Part shown: positions 35,845-43,834 of the stretch, in pieces
How the letters are laid out: each line of letters opens with the position of its first letter
Position numbering within the stretch: the first letter of the stretch is position 1
Notes under the pieces: model-generated
Seen by the model: the letters and a program-made list of their open reading frames with translations, nothing else
Database searches by the model: none
What the model was told of the DNA's origin: nothing
Virus record (IMG/VR): IMGVR_UViG_3300025655_000043
Span: 1 to 56,634 of that record
Origin: a virus
Strand: one strand, 5' to 3'
DNA length: 56,634 bases
Position numbers and translations under genes: made by a program

Positions 35845-35873
35845 ATCATGCCTGAAGTTTTCACCTCAGGCAA
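35845..35873 (-). promoter_or_regulatory. Early promoter of DUF932 gene
   Basis: Minus strand TTGCCT (35873-35868), 17-base spacer, CATGAT (35850-35845). An AT-rich stretch (AAAATAGTTTCAAAAAG) lies upstream. GCCTGA and TCAGGC (35850-35855 and 35866-35871) form an inverted repeat between the boxes, a possible operator. Confidence 0.75.
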
Positions 35874-35892
35874 CTACTTTTTGAAACTATTT

Positions 35893-36363
35893 TCAGTTCT
35901 CCTCCTTCTTGGTGATTTTGTAGACCGAGATGGCGCGCATCGCACGACCGTTGGTCCAGTCGTGATTGGTGCCGTTGATGACGGTGAGCACGTGACGCTT
36001 GGTGAACATCAGGTAGGTGTTGCCGTCTGCCCAGACGTTGTTGAACCGAGCGGGGTGGTGCGTGGTCACGTTGCGGAGCACGTCACGGTGTCCTTTGGGG
36101 TACTGGTCGATGAAGCCCTGAATGCTGACACGCTCTGCTTTGAAACCAAGGTCAGCGATCGCCTTGAGGATGTCTTGGGTGTACGCGCCACGACCTTTGC
36201 GGCGACCGTTGGAGGCAAGTGCGCGGTGGGCCACTTCGTACTCTGCACCACAGGCCAGCGCAACAGCCTTGACCGAGCAGTCGTTCTTTTCACCCATCGC
36301 GTTGCTCGCTGCAACCAGTTGGTTGAATTCGCCGGTGCGGATCGAGGTGTTGATTCGTGCCAT
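35893..36363 (-). CDS. Possible papain-like cysteine protein, 156 residues
   Basis: KNDCSVKAVALACG places a cysteine (C29) at the start of a helix after Asn-Asp, and KRHVLTVINGTNHDW places a histidine (H124) on a late strand followed by Asn and Asp. That order (Cys at helix start, His on a strand, then Asn/Asp) is the layout of papain-fold or C39-like peptidases and is seen in small phage proteins. The glycine-rich GRRKGRGAYTQDI lies between. I rate protease or deamidase activity as a hypothesis. It has its own promoter with a leader hairpin and a triple GAACTG leader. Confidence 0.6.
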   Translation of the reverse strand: MARINTSIRTGEFNQLVAASNAMGEKNDCSVKAVALACGAEYEVAHRALASNGRRKGRGAYTQDILKAIADLGFKAERVSIQGFIDQYPKGHRDVLRNVTTHHPARFNNVWADGNTYLMFTKRHVLTVINGTNHDWTNGRAMRAISVYKITKKEEN

Positions 36364-36393
36364 CTTCAGTTCTCCAGTTCTTCAGTTCTAGTT

Positions 36394-36412
36394 CGGTTGA
36401 ACCCCTCAACCG
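36394..36412 (-). promoter_or_regulatory. 5' leader hairpin
   Basis: CGGTTGA / TCAACCG, a perfect 7-pair inverted repeat with 5-base loop, about 8 bases behind the -10 box of the promoter at 36420-36448, near the start of the transcript. Confidence 0.6.
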
Positions 36413-36419
36413 TAAGTGT

Positions 36420-36448
36420 ATTATGCCTGAGTGTTTCATAGTCGGCAA
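36420..36448 (-). promoter_or_regulatory. Early promoter of the 35893-36363 gene
   Basis: Minus strand TTGCCG (36448-36443), 17-base spacer, CATAAT (36425-36420) followed by ACACT. An AAAATATTTTCAAAAATG stretch lies upstream, nearly the same as at the DUF932 promoter. Confidence 0.82.
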
Positions 36449-36492
36449 CACATTTTTGAAAATATTTTCATATTTCTGCAAGTCGTTGTTTT

Positions 36493-38043
36493 TCAACGAG
36501 AAAACAGAGCCAAACCTTTGTCGATGATGGTGTCGGCGATGTCTTTCTTGCTCATCAGGGTGCGGATCACCACCTCGTCGATGGTGCCTTTGGCGGCGAT
36601 GTTGATGTAGGTTACGTTCTTCTTCTGGCCGATGCGATGGGCGCGGTCTTCCGACTGCAGCCGGTCGCGCAAGCTGAAGTTGTTGCTGAAGTAGATCACG
36701 TAGGACGCCGCCACGAGCGTGATGCCTGTGCCACCGGCTTGCTGGTTGCCGACGAACACCTGCGCGTCGCCGCGCTCGAAACGCTCAATGGCGTCCGTGC
36801 GGTCATCCTTGTTCACGCCGCCGTGGTACTCAACGCACGGGATTCCGTCCAAGCGCAGTCGCTTGACGATGTCCTCAATCTCAACACGGTAGCGTGCCCA
36901 CACGATCACCTTCTCGCCGCTTTCGACGATCTTGTTCACGCGGTCCACCAACAGGTCCAACTTGGGGTTGTCGCCTTCGATGCGCACAGGTTCGTCGGAC
37001 ATTGGGTGAATGTAGTAGCCAGACGTGATCTGCGCCAGCTTAGTGACGGCCACCAGCTTGTTGAACGGAGTCTCCTCATTCTCGAACACGATGCGGCACT
37101 CGTCCTCGGCTTTCTTGTAGACCTTGATCTGCTCTGGCGTCATGCTGAAGACCAGTGTCTTGTAGATTTTCTCCGGCAAGTCCAAGCATTCGCTCTTGAG
37201 CACGCGGAAGCTGTGGGGTGCGATCAGGCGCGACAATTTGTCTAGGTTGCGGTACTTGGGTCTGCCTCCTGGACCACGGGCAACAACCTGCGGCACGCCG
37301 CGCGAGTTGGTGCGACGGCGGATGTTCTCAAGCAAGGGATTCCCCTGCTGCAGCATCTCGGCGTACTCAGCCTTGAACGCATAGAAACTGGTCGTCCCGA
37401 GGATGTGCTCGTCCAAGAACGAAAACTGGCTGAAGGCGTCGAACGGTGCGTTGTTGATGGGCGTTCCAGACATGATGCGCCGCCAGTAGCTGAGGTTGCG
37501 CAACTTCATCAGGTTCTTGGTGCGCTTGGCGGTGGGGTTCTTGACGCTGTCGCTCTCGTCGCATACGATCATCAAGCGGCGTGCGCACAACCCGAACCGC
37601 TCAGCTTCGGCCATGCCTTTGGTGGTTTGCAGGGCTTCCCAGTTCATGGTCAACACTTTGAGTTCGCCGTTGGACGGTTCGTACAGCCGATCCAACTCTT
37701 CTTTTTCGGCTTTGCGCGGCGTTGCAGCCCACGCTGCGGAGCGGTACCTGACCCAGTCGGGCATGTGCTTGGGCAACTCTAGGCGCGTCCAGTTTGTGTG
37801 CACACCGTTGGGCGCGAACACCAGCACGGCGTCACAGTCTCCTGACGCCCAAAGGTCGGCGACGTTGTTGATGACGATCCAAGTTTTGCCTGTGCCCATC
37901 TCGGCCAGCAAAGCAAACACCCGCTCTCGACCGAACTTGTTCAGGCACTCTAGCTGGTGGCGGTAGGGTTTGGTTTTGAACTTAGTGTCTGGCGTAATTT
38001 GGTCCATGATTCTTTGTCCCGTACTGGTTTGGTTGTGTGCCAT
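36493..38043 (-). CDS. SNF2/DEAD-type superfamily 2 helicase
   Basis: 516 residues with full SF2 motifs: Walker A AEMGTGKT (47-54), DESD box (162-165), SGTPINN (192-198) and motif VI QSEDRAHRIGQ (about 463-473), which is the SNF2 form. It should be an ATP-driven DNA translocase or helicase used in replication or recombination. The start overlaps the 3' end of the nuclease gene by 94 bases and follows GGGGGTCGCACT. Its gene neighbours are a VRR-NUC-like nuclease, DNA polymerase and exonuclease. Confidence 0.88.
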   Translation of the reverse strand: MAHNQTSTGQRIMDQITPDTKFKTKPYRHQLECLNKFGRERVFALLAEMGTGKTWIVINNVADLWASGDCDAVLVFAPNGVHTNWTRLELPKHMPDWVRYRSAAWAATPRKAEKEELDRLYEPSNGELKVLTMNWEALQTTKGMAEAERFGLCARRLMIVCDESDSVKNPTAKRTKNLMKLRNLSYWRRIMSGTPINNAPFDAFSQFSFLDEHILGTTSFYAFKAEYAEMLQQGNPLLENIRRRTNSRGVPQVVARGPGGRPKYRNLDKLSRLIAPHSFRVLKSECLDLPEKIYKTLVFSMTPEQIKVYKKAEDECRIVFENEETPFNKLVAVTKLAQITSGYYIHPMSDEPVRIEGDNPKLDLLVDRVNKIVESGEKVIVWARYRVEIEDIVKRLRLDGIPCVEYHGGVNKDDRTDAIERFERGDAQVFVGNQQAGGTGITLVAASYVIYFSNNFSLRDRLQSEDRAHRIGQKKNVTYINIAAKGTIDEVVIRTLMSKKDIADTIIDKGLALFSR

Positions 38044-38402
38044 AGTGCGACCCCCATCAACTCATTGACGGTCATTTCATTGATCTTGTCGGCGTGCTCT
38101 CCACCGATCAGCATCCAACGCTTGTCGGTCACGATCAAGAAGTAAGCATTCCCCTCAGCCTTCATCTGCCGCAAGAACCAGTTGGTCTGCTCCTGCGACA
38201 CCTTGTGGTTGGAACCGAACAGCTTGGTCGTGGCGCGGACAGGCTCCTTTGGCGACTTTTGCTCGATCCAGCACTCCACCCCGTCAGAGCAGAAGTTGAT
38301 GTCGGGCATGCCGTTCACCACCACGTTCTCAACCCTGTCCAACCGGTCTCGACCTTGAGGCAGGTTTGCTTTCAACACCTTGTAATCGTTGCTTTCAGCC
38401 AT
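37950..38402 (-). CDS. VRR-NUC-like (PD-(D/E)XK) nuclease
   Basis: 150 residues from the ATG behind CGGAGGCTCG. VVVNGMPDINFCSDGVECWIEQKS gives G-x-PD (D34) and E47-x-K49, the PD-(D/E)XK catalytic core in VRR-NUC order. A Q-rich helix (SQEQTNWFLRQM) and a strand (AYFLIVTDKRWMLIG) follow, as usual for the family. Small stand-alone VRR-NUC proteins are common beside phage helicases and may cut branched DNA. It overlaps the polymerase gene by 8 bases. Confidence 0.78.
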   Translation of the reverse strand: MAESNDYKVLKANLPQGRDRLDRVENVVVNGMPDINFCSDGVECWIEQKSPKEPVRATTKLFGSNHKVSQEQTNWFLRQMKAEGNAYFLIVTDKRWMLIGGEHADKINEMTVNELMGVALWHTTKPVRDKESWTKLRQTLSSKPNPTATS

Positions 38403-41151
38403 CGAGCCTCCGCCACTTGGTGATGAACGCATAGCGAATGTTGTTGAAGAACTTGGCTCGGATCATCAGGTGCGACCCCGTCGGCACCCGCTCCAACAAC
38501 TCCCTGCCGAAACGCTCGAAGTCGTACCGGCCAATGCGACCGCCGATCGTCCCAGAGTCGTCCCGCAACCGCACGTCCACGAATTCCAGTGGTCCGGTGC
38601 CGACCTTGCCTCCGCGCTTCTTGACGTTGACCTCTTCGTTGTAGTTGCGAGCGTTCTTGTAGATCAACTCGCCGAGGAACACGCGCTCTTCGTTGTGGCG
38701 GATGTTTTCCAGATCCTTGATCTCGACAACGTCGCTGGCGATTCCGTGCGTGGACGGATCCTCGTACAAGTGCAGGTAGTGGCGACGGAACGGAAAGATG
38801 TCGGCGAAAATGTTCTCAGCCTTGTCGATGTCTTCGCGCTGCTTGTCGGTGAGCGTGCCGGAGTTGCGTGCTTCGATCAGCTTGGCGGCTTTGCTTTCGC
38901 CGATGCCTTTCAACGCCATGAACCCGCCGTAAAGCATTCCGTCCTTCGCCGACCAATTCATCTCTGACTTGTGCAGGTCGAACGGCACGTACTCGATGCC
39001 TTCACGAACCATCTCGCGCAGCAACTCGACCGCGCTGTCTTCGTCCTTGGCGTTGCGCAGGTTGGCCGCAGCAAACTCCAGCGGGTGGTGCGCCTTGAGA
39101 TACGCTGTCCAGTAGCTGATCACAGCATAGCTGAACGTGTGCGCTTTGTTCATCTGCCAAGCACCCATCGCGTTGATGGTTTCCCAAGTGGCGCGTGCTT
39201 CGGGTTCGCCGATGCCTTGGCTCGCCGCTCCGTCCTTGAACTTGGTCCAGTAGGTGTCGAAGAACTCCTTGCCCATGCGCTTGGACATCGCCTTGCGGAT
39301 GGTGGATGTTTCCTTCCAGTCGAACTTGCCGATCTCGCGCACGATGGCGAGCGTTTGCTCTTGATAGACAGGCAGTCCGTAGGTCTCCTTCATGTGCTCT
39401 TCCACCAGCGGGTGGATGGGCGTGTAGGCTTCGCCTTTCTTGCGACGAACGTACTTTTCAGTCACGCCACCGCCGAAAGGTCCAGGACGCGCCAGAGCCG
39501 TAACCGCGTCGATCTCGACAATGGTCTTGAAGTCGATGTCGCGGCTGATGGCTCGCAGAGCGTTGCCTTCAAACTGGAAGATGCCGCAAAGCCGACCTGC
39601 GTTGAACACGTCGTAGGTCTTCTCGTCATCGAACGGCAAGCTGTACCAGTCGATGCCCAAGCCGCTGTCTTCAAGCACGCCGAGCGTTCGCAGACCGAGC
39701 ACGTCAATCTTGAGCAACCCCAGCTGTTCAGCCGCGCCTTTTTCGATGTGGGCGATGCCGTCGGCGTCCACGGTTGCGTAGTTGGTGATCTCTTCGTTAC
39801 AAACCAGCAGCCCTGCGGCGTGCACACCGGTGTGGGACGCGTGACCTTCCAAGAGCATGGCGGCTTTGGCTTGTGGGTATTGCTTGATGAACTCTTGTCC
39901 AGGAGTGGTTTCGTTGAACGTGTCTTCCAAGCAGTTGTTGGCGCGTGAGTCGGCGGACGACCGCTCGATCATTGCAACCTTCACCGCACCGGTCGCCTGC
40001 GCAGGGATGTTCAACGCCTTGCACACCTGAATGAGCGCAGACTTGGGGCGGAACTGACCGATGGTGCCGATGTGGGCGACGTTGGTCGCGCCGTACTTGT
40101 CGGCCATGTATTCGAAGACCATGTGACGCTTGGAGTCAGGGAAGTCCAAGTCGATGTCGGGCAGGTCGGTGCGGCTCACGTCGATGAAACGCTCAAAGTA
40201 CAGCTTGGGCGGGATCGGGTCGATCTCGGTGATGCGGGTCAGGTAACAAACCAACGAACCAGCCGCTGAACCGCGCGATGGACCAACAAGCATGTGTTGC
40301 TTGGCGTAGTGCACCATGTCAGCGACGATCAAGAAGTACGACTCAAAGTCCTTGGACCGGATCAAGTCCAGTTCGTACAGCATGCGCTCTTCATACTCTT
40401 GCGTCCAGCGGTCTTCCATCTTGCGGAACTTGATGCCTGCGCGGCACAGTTCTTCAAGGTTGCCTGCGGTGCGCACCATTGGTGCTTGCGGCAGCTTCAA
40501 CTCAGCGCATTCAGCAGCAATCTCGGCAGCTGTATCTTGATGGTCGAGCGTGTCCAGGATCCACTGCGGCGTGGTCTTGGCACCCGCCTTGGACGCCAAC
40601 TCGAACACAGCGTCGTCCTCTGGGTAGGCGTAGGCGTTGTCGCCGGTGCTCACGACGCGCAACCCGTGCTGTTCAGCGATGCGCTGCTTGCGGACGTTCA
40701 GGATGCGGCTCGACGGGTTGAGGTCGACGATCGCGCCGATCTCCTTGAGGAACTCACCGTCAACGATCTCGCCAGCGAACTTCAGAATGTTGTCCGACAT
40801 GTTGAGGACGTCGTTGCGGTACAGGCGCGGCAACGCACCCGTACGCGTAGGGATGGTCTGCTGGTGGCTTTTGCTGGTGGCCCTATACAACTCCCCAAGA
40901 CCGTCCTTGTTCTTGGCTAGAAACCACATCCTGTGGGCCAGTTCTTCGTCCGAAACGACGCACTCAACGCCAAGCATCGGTTGGATGCCTGCAGCCTTGC
41001 ATTTCTTGAACCAAGTGACGTGTCCCCACGTTGATCTGTCCACGATCGCCGCAGCTGTGCAGCCGGTTTCTTTCAGCCGCTGGATGACGCGGTCGATCGG
41101 AGCGAACGTGTCGCCGAAAGAATATTCAGTCTTGATTTTTAGATGGATCAT
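38395..41151 (-). CDS. dnaE: DNA polymerase III alpha subunit-like replicative polymerase
   Basis: 918 residues from the ATG after GAGGAGGACAAAGCCG. Family C polymerase motifs: GPSRGSAAGSL (290-300), PDIDLDF with D332 and D334, and KIDVLGLRTL with D483 as third catalytic Asp. An HhH-type MALKGIGESKAAKLIEA (about 760) and a C-terminal OB-like FVDVRLRDDSGTIGGRIG follow. The N-terminal PHP domain is degraded: the usual HxH is HLKIK and the later HG(N/D) site is IVDRSTWGH, so no PHP proofreading is expected. It is shorter than the bacterial alpha subunit (about 1160). Confidence 0.92.
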   Translation of the reverse strand: MIHLKIKTEYSFGDTFAPIDRVIQRLKETGCTAAAIVDRSTWGHVTWFKKCKAAGIQPMLGVECVVSDEELAHRMWFLAKNKDGLGELYRATSKSHQQTIPTRTGALPRLYRNDVLNMSDNILKFAGEIVDGEFLKEIGAIVDLNPSSRILNVRKQRIAEQHGLRVVSTGDNAYAYPEDDAVFELASKAGAKTTPQWILDTLDHQDTAAEIAAECAELKLPQAPMVRTAGNLEELCRAGIKFRKMEDRWTQEYEERMLYELDLIRSKDFESYFLIVADMVHYAKQHMLVGPSRGSAAGSLVCYLTRITEIDPIPPKLYFERFIDVSRTDLPDIDLDFPDSKRHMVFEYMADKYGATNVAHIGTIGQFRPKSALIQVCKALNIPAQATGAVKVAMIERSSADSRANNCLEDTFNETTPGQEFIKQYPQAKAAMLLEGHASHTGVHAAGLLVCNEEITNYATVDADGIAHIEKGAAEQLGLLKIDVLGLRTLGVLEDSGLGIDWYSLPFDDEKTYDVFNAGRLCGIFQFEGNALRAISRDIDFKTIVEIDAVTALARPGPFGGGVTEKYVRRKKGEAYTPIHPLVEEHMKETYGLPVYQEQTLAIVREIGKFDWKETSTIRKAMSKRMGKEFFDTYWTKFKDGAASQGIGEPEARATWETINAMGAWQMNKAHTFSYAVISYWTAYLKAHHPLEFAAANLRNAKDEDSAVELLREMVREGIEYVPFDLHKSEMNWSAKDGMLYGGFMALKGIGESKAAKLIEARNSGTLTDKQREDIDKAENIFADIFPFRRHYLHLYEDPSTHGIASDVVEIKDLENIRHNEERVFLGELIYKNARNYNEEVNVKKRGGKVGTGPLEFVDVRLRDDSGTIGGRIGRYDFERFGRELLERVPTGSHLMIRAKFFNNIRYAFITKWRRLDG

Positions 41152-41704
41152 CGGCTTTGTCCTCCTCAAACAAAAGTTCAAGGAACCCGTCCTTGGCGAT
41201 GCATTCGTGCAACGCCTTCACGTCGTCCAACGCTCGGTGCGTTTGTGCCAGTGGGAACCCCATGATCCGCTCGTACAACTCCAACAGCTTGGGACGCTTG
41301 CCGAATTGCGAGTGATATTCTTGGACCGTGCAGACAACCTGCTCTGGCCACGGGAAGTCCGTGCACTCAACTCGCTCCAAGTCCAACTCCAGCATCTTCT
41401 TGTCGAACGGCGCGTTGTGCGCGATCAACACTTGCGTGTCGGTGAAGAACTCCTTGAGGTGCGGCAGGAAGTCTGTGAAGGTCGGCTTGTCTGCCAGCAT
41501 TTCGTTGGTGATGCCGGTGATCTTGGTGATCTCCTCAGTGATTTCAACCTCTGGATTCAGCATCTGGTTCAACTCGCGCACCACGCCGTCTTTGTTGACG
41601 ACCACAGCCCCTAGTTCGATGATGCGCGGTTGCTTGTCGAGCGGCGCGGTCTTCGGCAGAGGCAAGCCAGTTGTCTCTGTGTCAAATATTACGATGTTGG
41701 TCAT
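41126..41704 (-). CDS. dnaQ: DnaQ-like 3'-5' exonuclease (DEDDh)
   Basis: 192 residues from the ATG behind AAAGAGGAGTCAAA. Exo I motif FDTETTG (D8, E10), Exo II HNAPFD (D101) and Exo III HRALDD (H156, D161) are all present, as in the proofreading epsilon subunit. The gene directly precedes, and overlaps by 26 bases, the DnaE-like polymerase gene, so the two probably form a phage-encoded Pol III core, with proofreading supplied in trans. Confidence 0.9.
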   Translation of the reverse strand: MTNIVIFDTETTGLPLPKTAPLDKQPRIIELGAVVVNKDGVVRELNQMLNPEVEITEEITKITGITNEMLADKPTFTDFLPHLKEFFTDTQVLIAHNAPFDKKMLELDLERVECTDFPWPEQVVCTVQEYHSQFGKRPKLLELYERIMGFPLAQTHRALDDVKALHECIAKDGFLELLFEEDKADDPSKNQD

Positions 41705-41913
41705 TTTGACTCCTCTTTCTTTTGCGCGTCCTTCAGCCACCTGTAAATGGACCTCGACGACACTTTACATTCTGCGGCAGCCAAAACTACACTTGTGGCT
41801 TTCGCTCGATACAAGGCCTCCACTCGCACTTCGTCGCTGTAGCCGTAATCAGGGTGATATCCCAGACTCATGATCTGATTGCTCCCACTGGTTTGTTTTG
41901 CCGTTGAGATCAT
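41701..41913 (-). CDS. Small helix-turn-helix protein
   Basis: 70 residues. VRVEALYRAKATSVVLAAAECKVSSRSIYRWLKDA is a helix-turn-helix of the homeodomain-like / transposase-resolvase type with a clear recognition helix. The rest is short and polar. Its TGA overlaps the exonuclease ATG (ATGA). It may regulate phage or host promoters or be a DNA-binding partner of the replication genes. Confidence 0.7.
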   Translation of the reverse strand: MISTAKQTSGSNQIMSLGYHPDYGYSDEVRVEALYRAKATSVVLAAAECKVSSRSIYRWLKDAQKKEESK

Positions 41914-41918
41914 TTGAC

Positions 41919-42395
41919 CTATTCCTGTGCCTGATCGATGCGCACGATGAACTTCAGGTCTACCCCAAGAACTTGCTTGGTGTCGAAGATCACGTAGTTG
42001 TACTTGCGCTTGCCAGCGATGACGGGGTTGGTGTGCGAGTCGGTGAACACCTCCTGCGCCACAGCATATCCGCGCTCATGGAAGAACTTGCGCCACTCGA
42101 CCAACTCCTCCGCCGTGCAATGCATGCCGAGGTGGCTGACCGTGTTGCGACCGCGCATCAAAGAGTCAACCCAGTTCTCACCATCGGTGTAGTCAAGAAC
42201 CTCGAACTCTTTGCCGCCGAACAGTTCATAGTTGAAACTGAGGTCGGCTTCATTGGTGCCTGTCTTGCCGAAAACTTTGCCGGTGGCGACAACATGGTCG
42301 TTGTGCCATTCGACCGCACCCATCTCTGAGAGAAGTACTTTGGCGCGGATAGGGTCTGCGGGTGCGATGGCGATTTGTTCAATGACGAATTTCAT
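41919..42395 (-). CDS. VOC-superfamily-like protein
   Basis: 158 residues from the ATG behind GGAGCCTAACC. The sequence SHLGMHCTAEELVEWRKFFHERGY followed by NYVIFDTKQVLGVDLKFIVR matches the half-barrel pattern of glyoxalase/vicinal-oxygen-chelate proteins as I know it from phages. Candidate metal ligands are His in SHLGMH, but the full set is not clear. It begins 2 bases after the dehydrogenase stop and ends 5 bases before the HTH start. Substrate unknown. Confidence 0.55.
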   Translation of the reverse strand: MKFVIEQIAIAPADPIRAKVLLSEMGAVEWHNDHVVATGKVFGKTGTNEADLSFNYELFGGKEFEVLDYTDGENWVDSLMRGRNTVSHLGMHCTAEELVEWRKFFHERGYAVAQEVFTDSHTNPVIAGKRKYNYVIFDTKQVLGVDLKFIVRIDQAQE

Positions 42396-42397
42396 GG

Positions 42398-43066
42398 TTA
42401 GGCTCCATAGGGAAGAATGCAACCGGTGAGGTGCTTGTGGTGGTTCTTGTCTTGCAACAAGAAGGCGATGAACTCAGCAACGCGCTCTGGGGGAGTTTCC
42501 TCGCCGCAAAGCAAACCGTTCAGTTGGTATTGCTGGGCGTACTCTTTGGTCCAGCCGCGAGTCTTGACGACCTGATTGTCGATCGCATCGCTCATGCCTG
42601 TTCCTTTGAGTTTGTTGGGCGCGATGCCGAACACGGTGATGCCGTGCTTCTTGGTCAACTCACGCGCCAGTTGCAACGTCATGATGTGCGCCGCGCCTTT
42701 GGAGGCGTTGTATGCCAGCGAACACGTCATCGGCATGTGCGCCGCGTTGCTCACGATGTTTAGGACGGTGCCTTTGCTTTCGATCAGCAGCGGCAGGTAC
42801 GCTTGGGTCATCTTGAAGATGCCCTTGGCGTTGACGTTCATGACTTCGTCCCACTGATCTTCGGTGAAGTTTTCCAACCAATCGATCAGGTTGACGCCTG
42901 CACAGTTGATCAGCACGTCCAGCTTTTCGCAAGCGATTCTCGGCTTCAGGATGTCGTCGCCGGAGTTGCGGTCGTAGGCGATCACTTCGTGGTTGTCTTT
43001 TTCCAACGCTTTGTAGATGGCAAGACCAAGACCCTTGGCTGCGCCGGTTACGAGAATGGTGCTCAT
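42398..43066 (-). CDS. Short-chain dehydrogenase/reductase (SDR)
   Basis: 222 residues from the ATG behind AAAAGGAGCAGAAGCA. Rossmann motif TGAAKGLGLA (7-16), NCAG-type N54-C55-A56-G57, catalytic S106 (NIVSNAAHM), Y119 and K123 (YNASK). It is a NAD(P)-dependent oxidoreductase of the classical SDR fold; the substrate cannot be read from the sequence. It is an unusual cargo for a phage replication block and pairs with the VOC-like gene directly downstream and the FAD-type oxidoreductase at 46043. Metabolic or nucleotide-modification role is speculative. Confidence 0.85.
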   Translation of the reverse strand: MSTILVTGAAKGLGLAIYKALEKDNHEVIAYDRNSGDDILKPRIACEKLDVLINCAGVNLIDWLENFTEDQWDEVMNVNAKGIFKMTQAYLPLLIESKGTVLNIVSNAAHMPMTCSLAYNASKGAAHIMTLQLARELTKKHGITVFGIAPNKLKGTGMSDAIDNQVVKTRGWTKEYAQQYQLNGLLCGEETPPERVAEFIAFLLQDKNHHKHLTGCILPYGA

Positions 43067-43356
43067 TGCTTCTGCTCCTTTTCGATTAGGGATTGAACCA
43101 TGGCTGCGTAAACTGCGCAGTCGTGAATGCTGTCGACGTGGGTTAGGTTGCTGTTGGCGAAGCGTGTCAGCTTCACGATCATCAACTCGAAAAGGTGCCA
43201 CGTGTTGAAGTCTTCCTGCGTCTTCAACTCGACGCCTTCAGGGAACAACGCGACCATCACGTCGCCGACACGCTTGTAGTTGTCGCCATAGACCTTGTTG
43301 CGTTCGCGGAAGGTCTCGGCCATTTCCGCGAGGATGTCTGCTGCGTTCTTTTTCAT
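43063..43356 (-). CDS. DUF6378-like protein
   Basis: 97 residues from the ATG overlapping the HAD stop codon. Pattern MAETFRERNKVYGDNYKRVGDVMVALFPEG, then FNTWHLFELMIVKLTRF and HVDSIHDCAVYAAMVQ, fits a small all-helical phage family I know as DUF6378, possibly related to MazG-like nucleotide pyrophosphohydrolases. Histidine and aspartate of IHD could bind a metal. Coupled by ATGA on both sides to the HAD and SDR genes. Confidence 0.65.
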   Translation of the reverse strand: MKKNAADILAEMAETFRERNKVYGDNYKRVGDVMVALFPEGVELKTQEDFNTWHLFELMIVKLTRFANSNLTHVDSIHDCAVYAAMVQSLIEKEQKQ

Positions 43357-43832
43357 CTGATCTTCCTTGGGTTGGTATAGGCGCACACGTTGTGGATGCA
43401 GGTGTGGTAGCCCTTGATGTTGTGATCGCGGTACATCTGCACCACGTCCTGCCGGTCGTCGTACGCGCAAAGCACATCGGTCGGATCGGCGTCCATCAGC
43501 TTGAAGAACTTGCGCAGCTGGCGCTGTTTCAAGTCAATCGATTGCGAATGGTCGTCGGTCGGGCGCATGAGCAACGCGGCGCAATCGATGCCATTGCGTT
43601 CGAGCCACTCTTGCGTGATCGCTGCGTAAAACTCTGGGCGAGCCGTGAACACGACGATCTCAGTGCCTTCCGGCAGCTTGCGCACGAGGTCTTGGTTGCC
43701 GAAAGCGTCGAACCCTGCCAACAAGTGGTACCGGTGGTAACGCTCGAAGGGATGGTCTTTGGACCAGTCGATTTCATTAATGCGCCAGCCGTCATCGCTG
43801 ATGGTGTTGTCTAGATCGAAGATGGCGTACAC
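43353..43832 (-). CDS. HAD-family phosphatase (polynucleotide phosphatase-like)
   Basis: 159 residues. FDLDNTISDD gives the HAD nucleophile pair D6 and D8, VVFTARPE the second motif, and CAYDDRQDVVQMYRDHNIKGYHTCI the acidic third motif. The FDLDNT...TAR...DDR layout resembles the phosphatase domain of phage polynucleotide kinases, without the kinase. It could remove 3' phosphates from DNA or RNA or act on nucleotides. Stop overlaps the DUF6378-like start. Confidence 0.8.
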   Translation of the reverse strand: MYAIFDLDNTISDDGWRINEIDWSKDHPFERYHRYHLLAGFDAFGNQDLVRKLPEGTEIVVFTARPEFYAAITQEWLERNGIDCAALLMRPTDDHSQSIDLKQRQLRKFFKLMDADPTDVLCAYDDRQDVVQMYRDHNIKGYHTCIHNVCAYTNPRKIR

Positions 43833-43834
43833 GG

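Noticed and set aside
38971-39948. Plus-strand frame opposite the DnaE-like gene
   Set aside because: Antisense shadow of a polymerase gene with all catalytic motifs on the minus strand.
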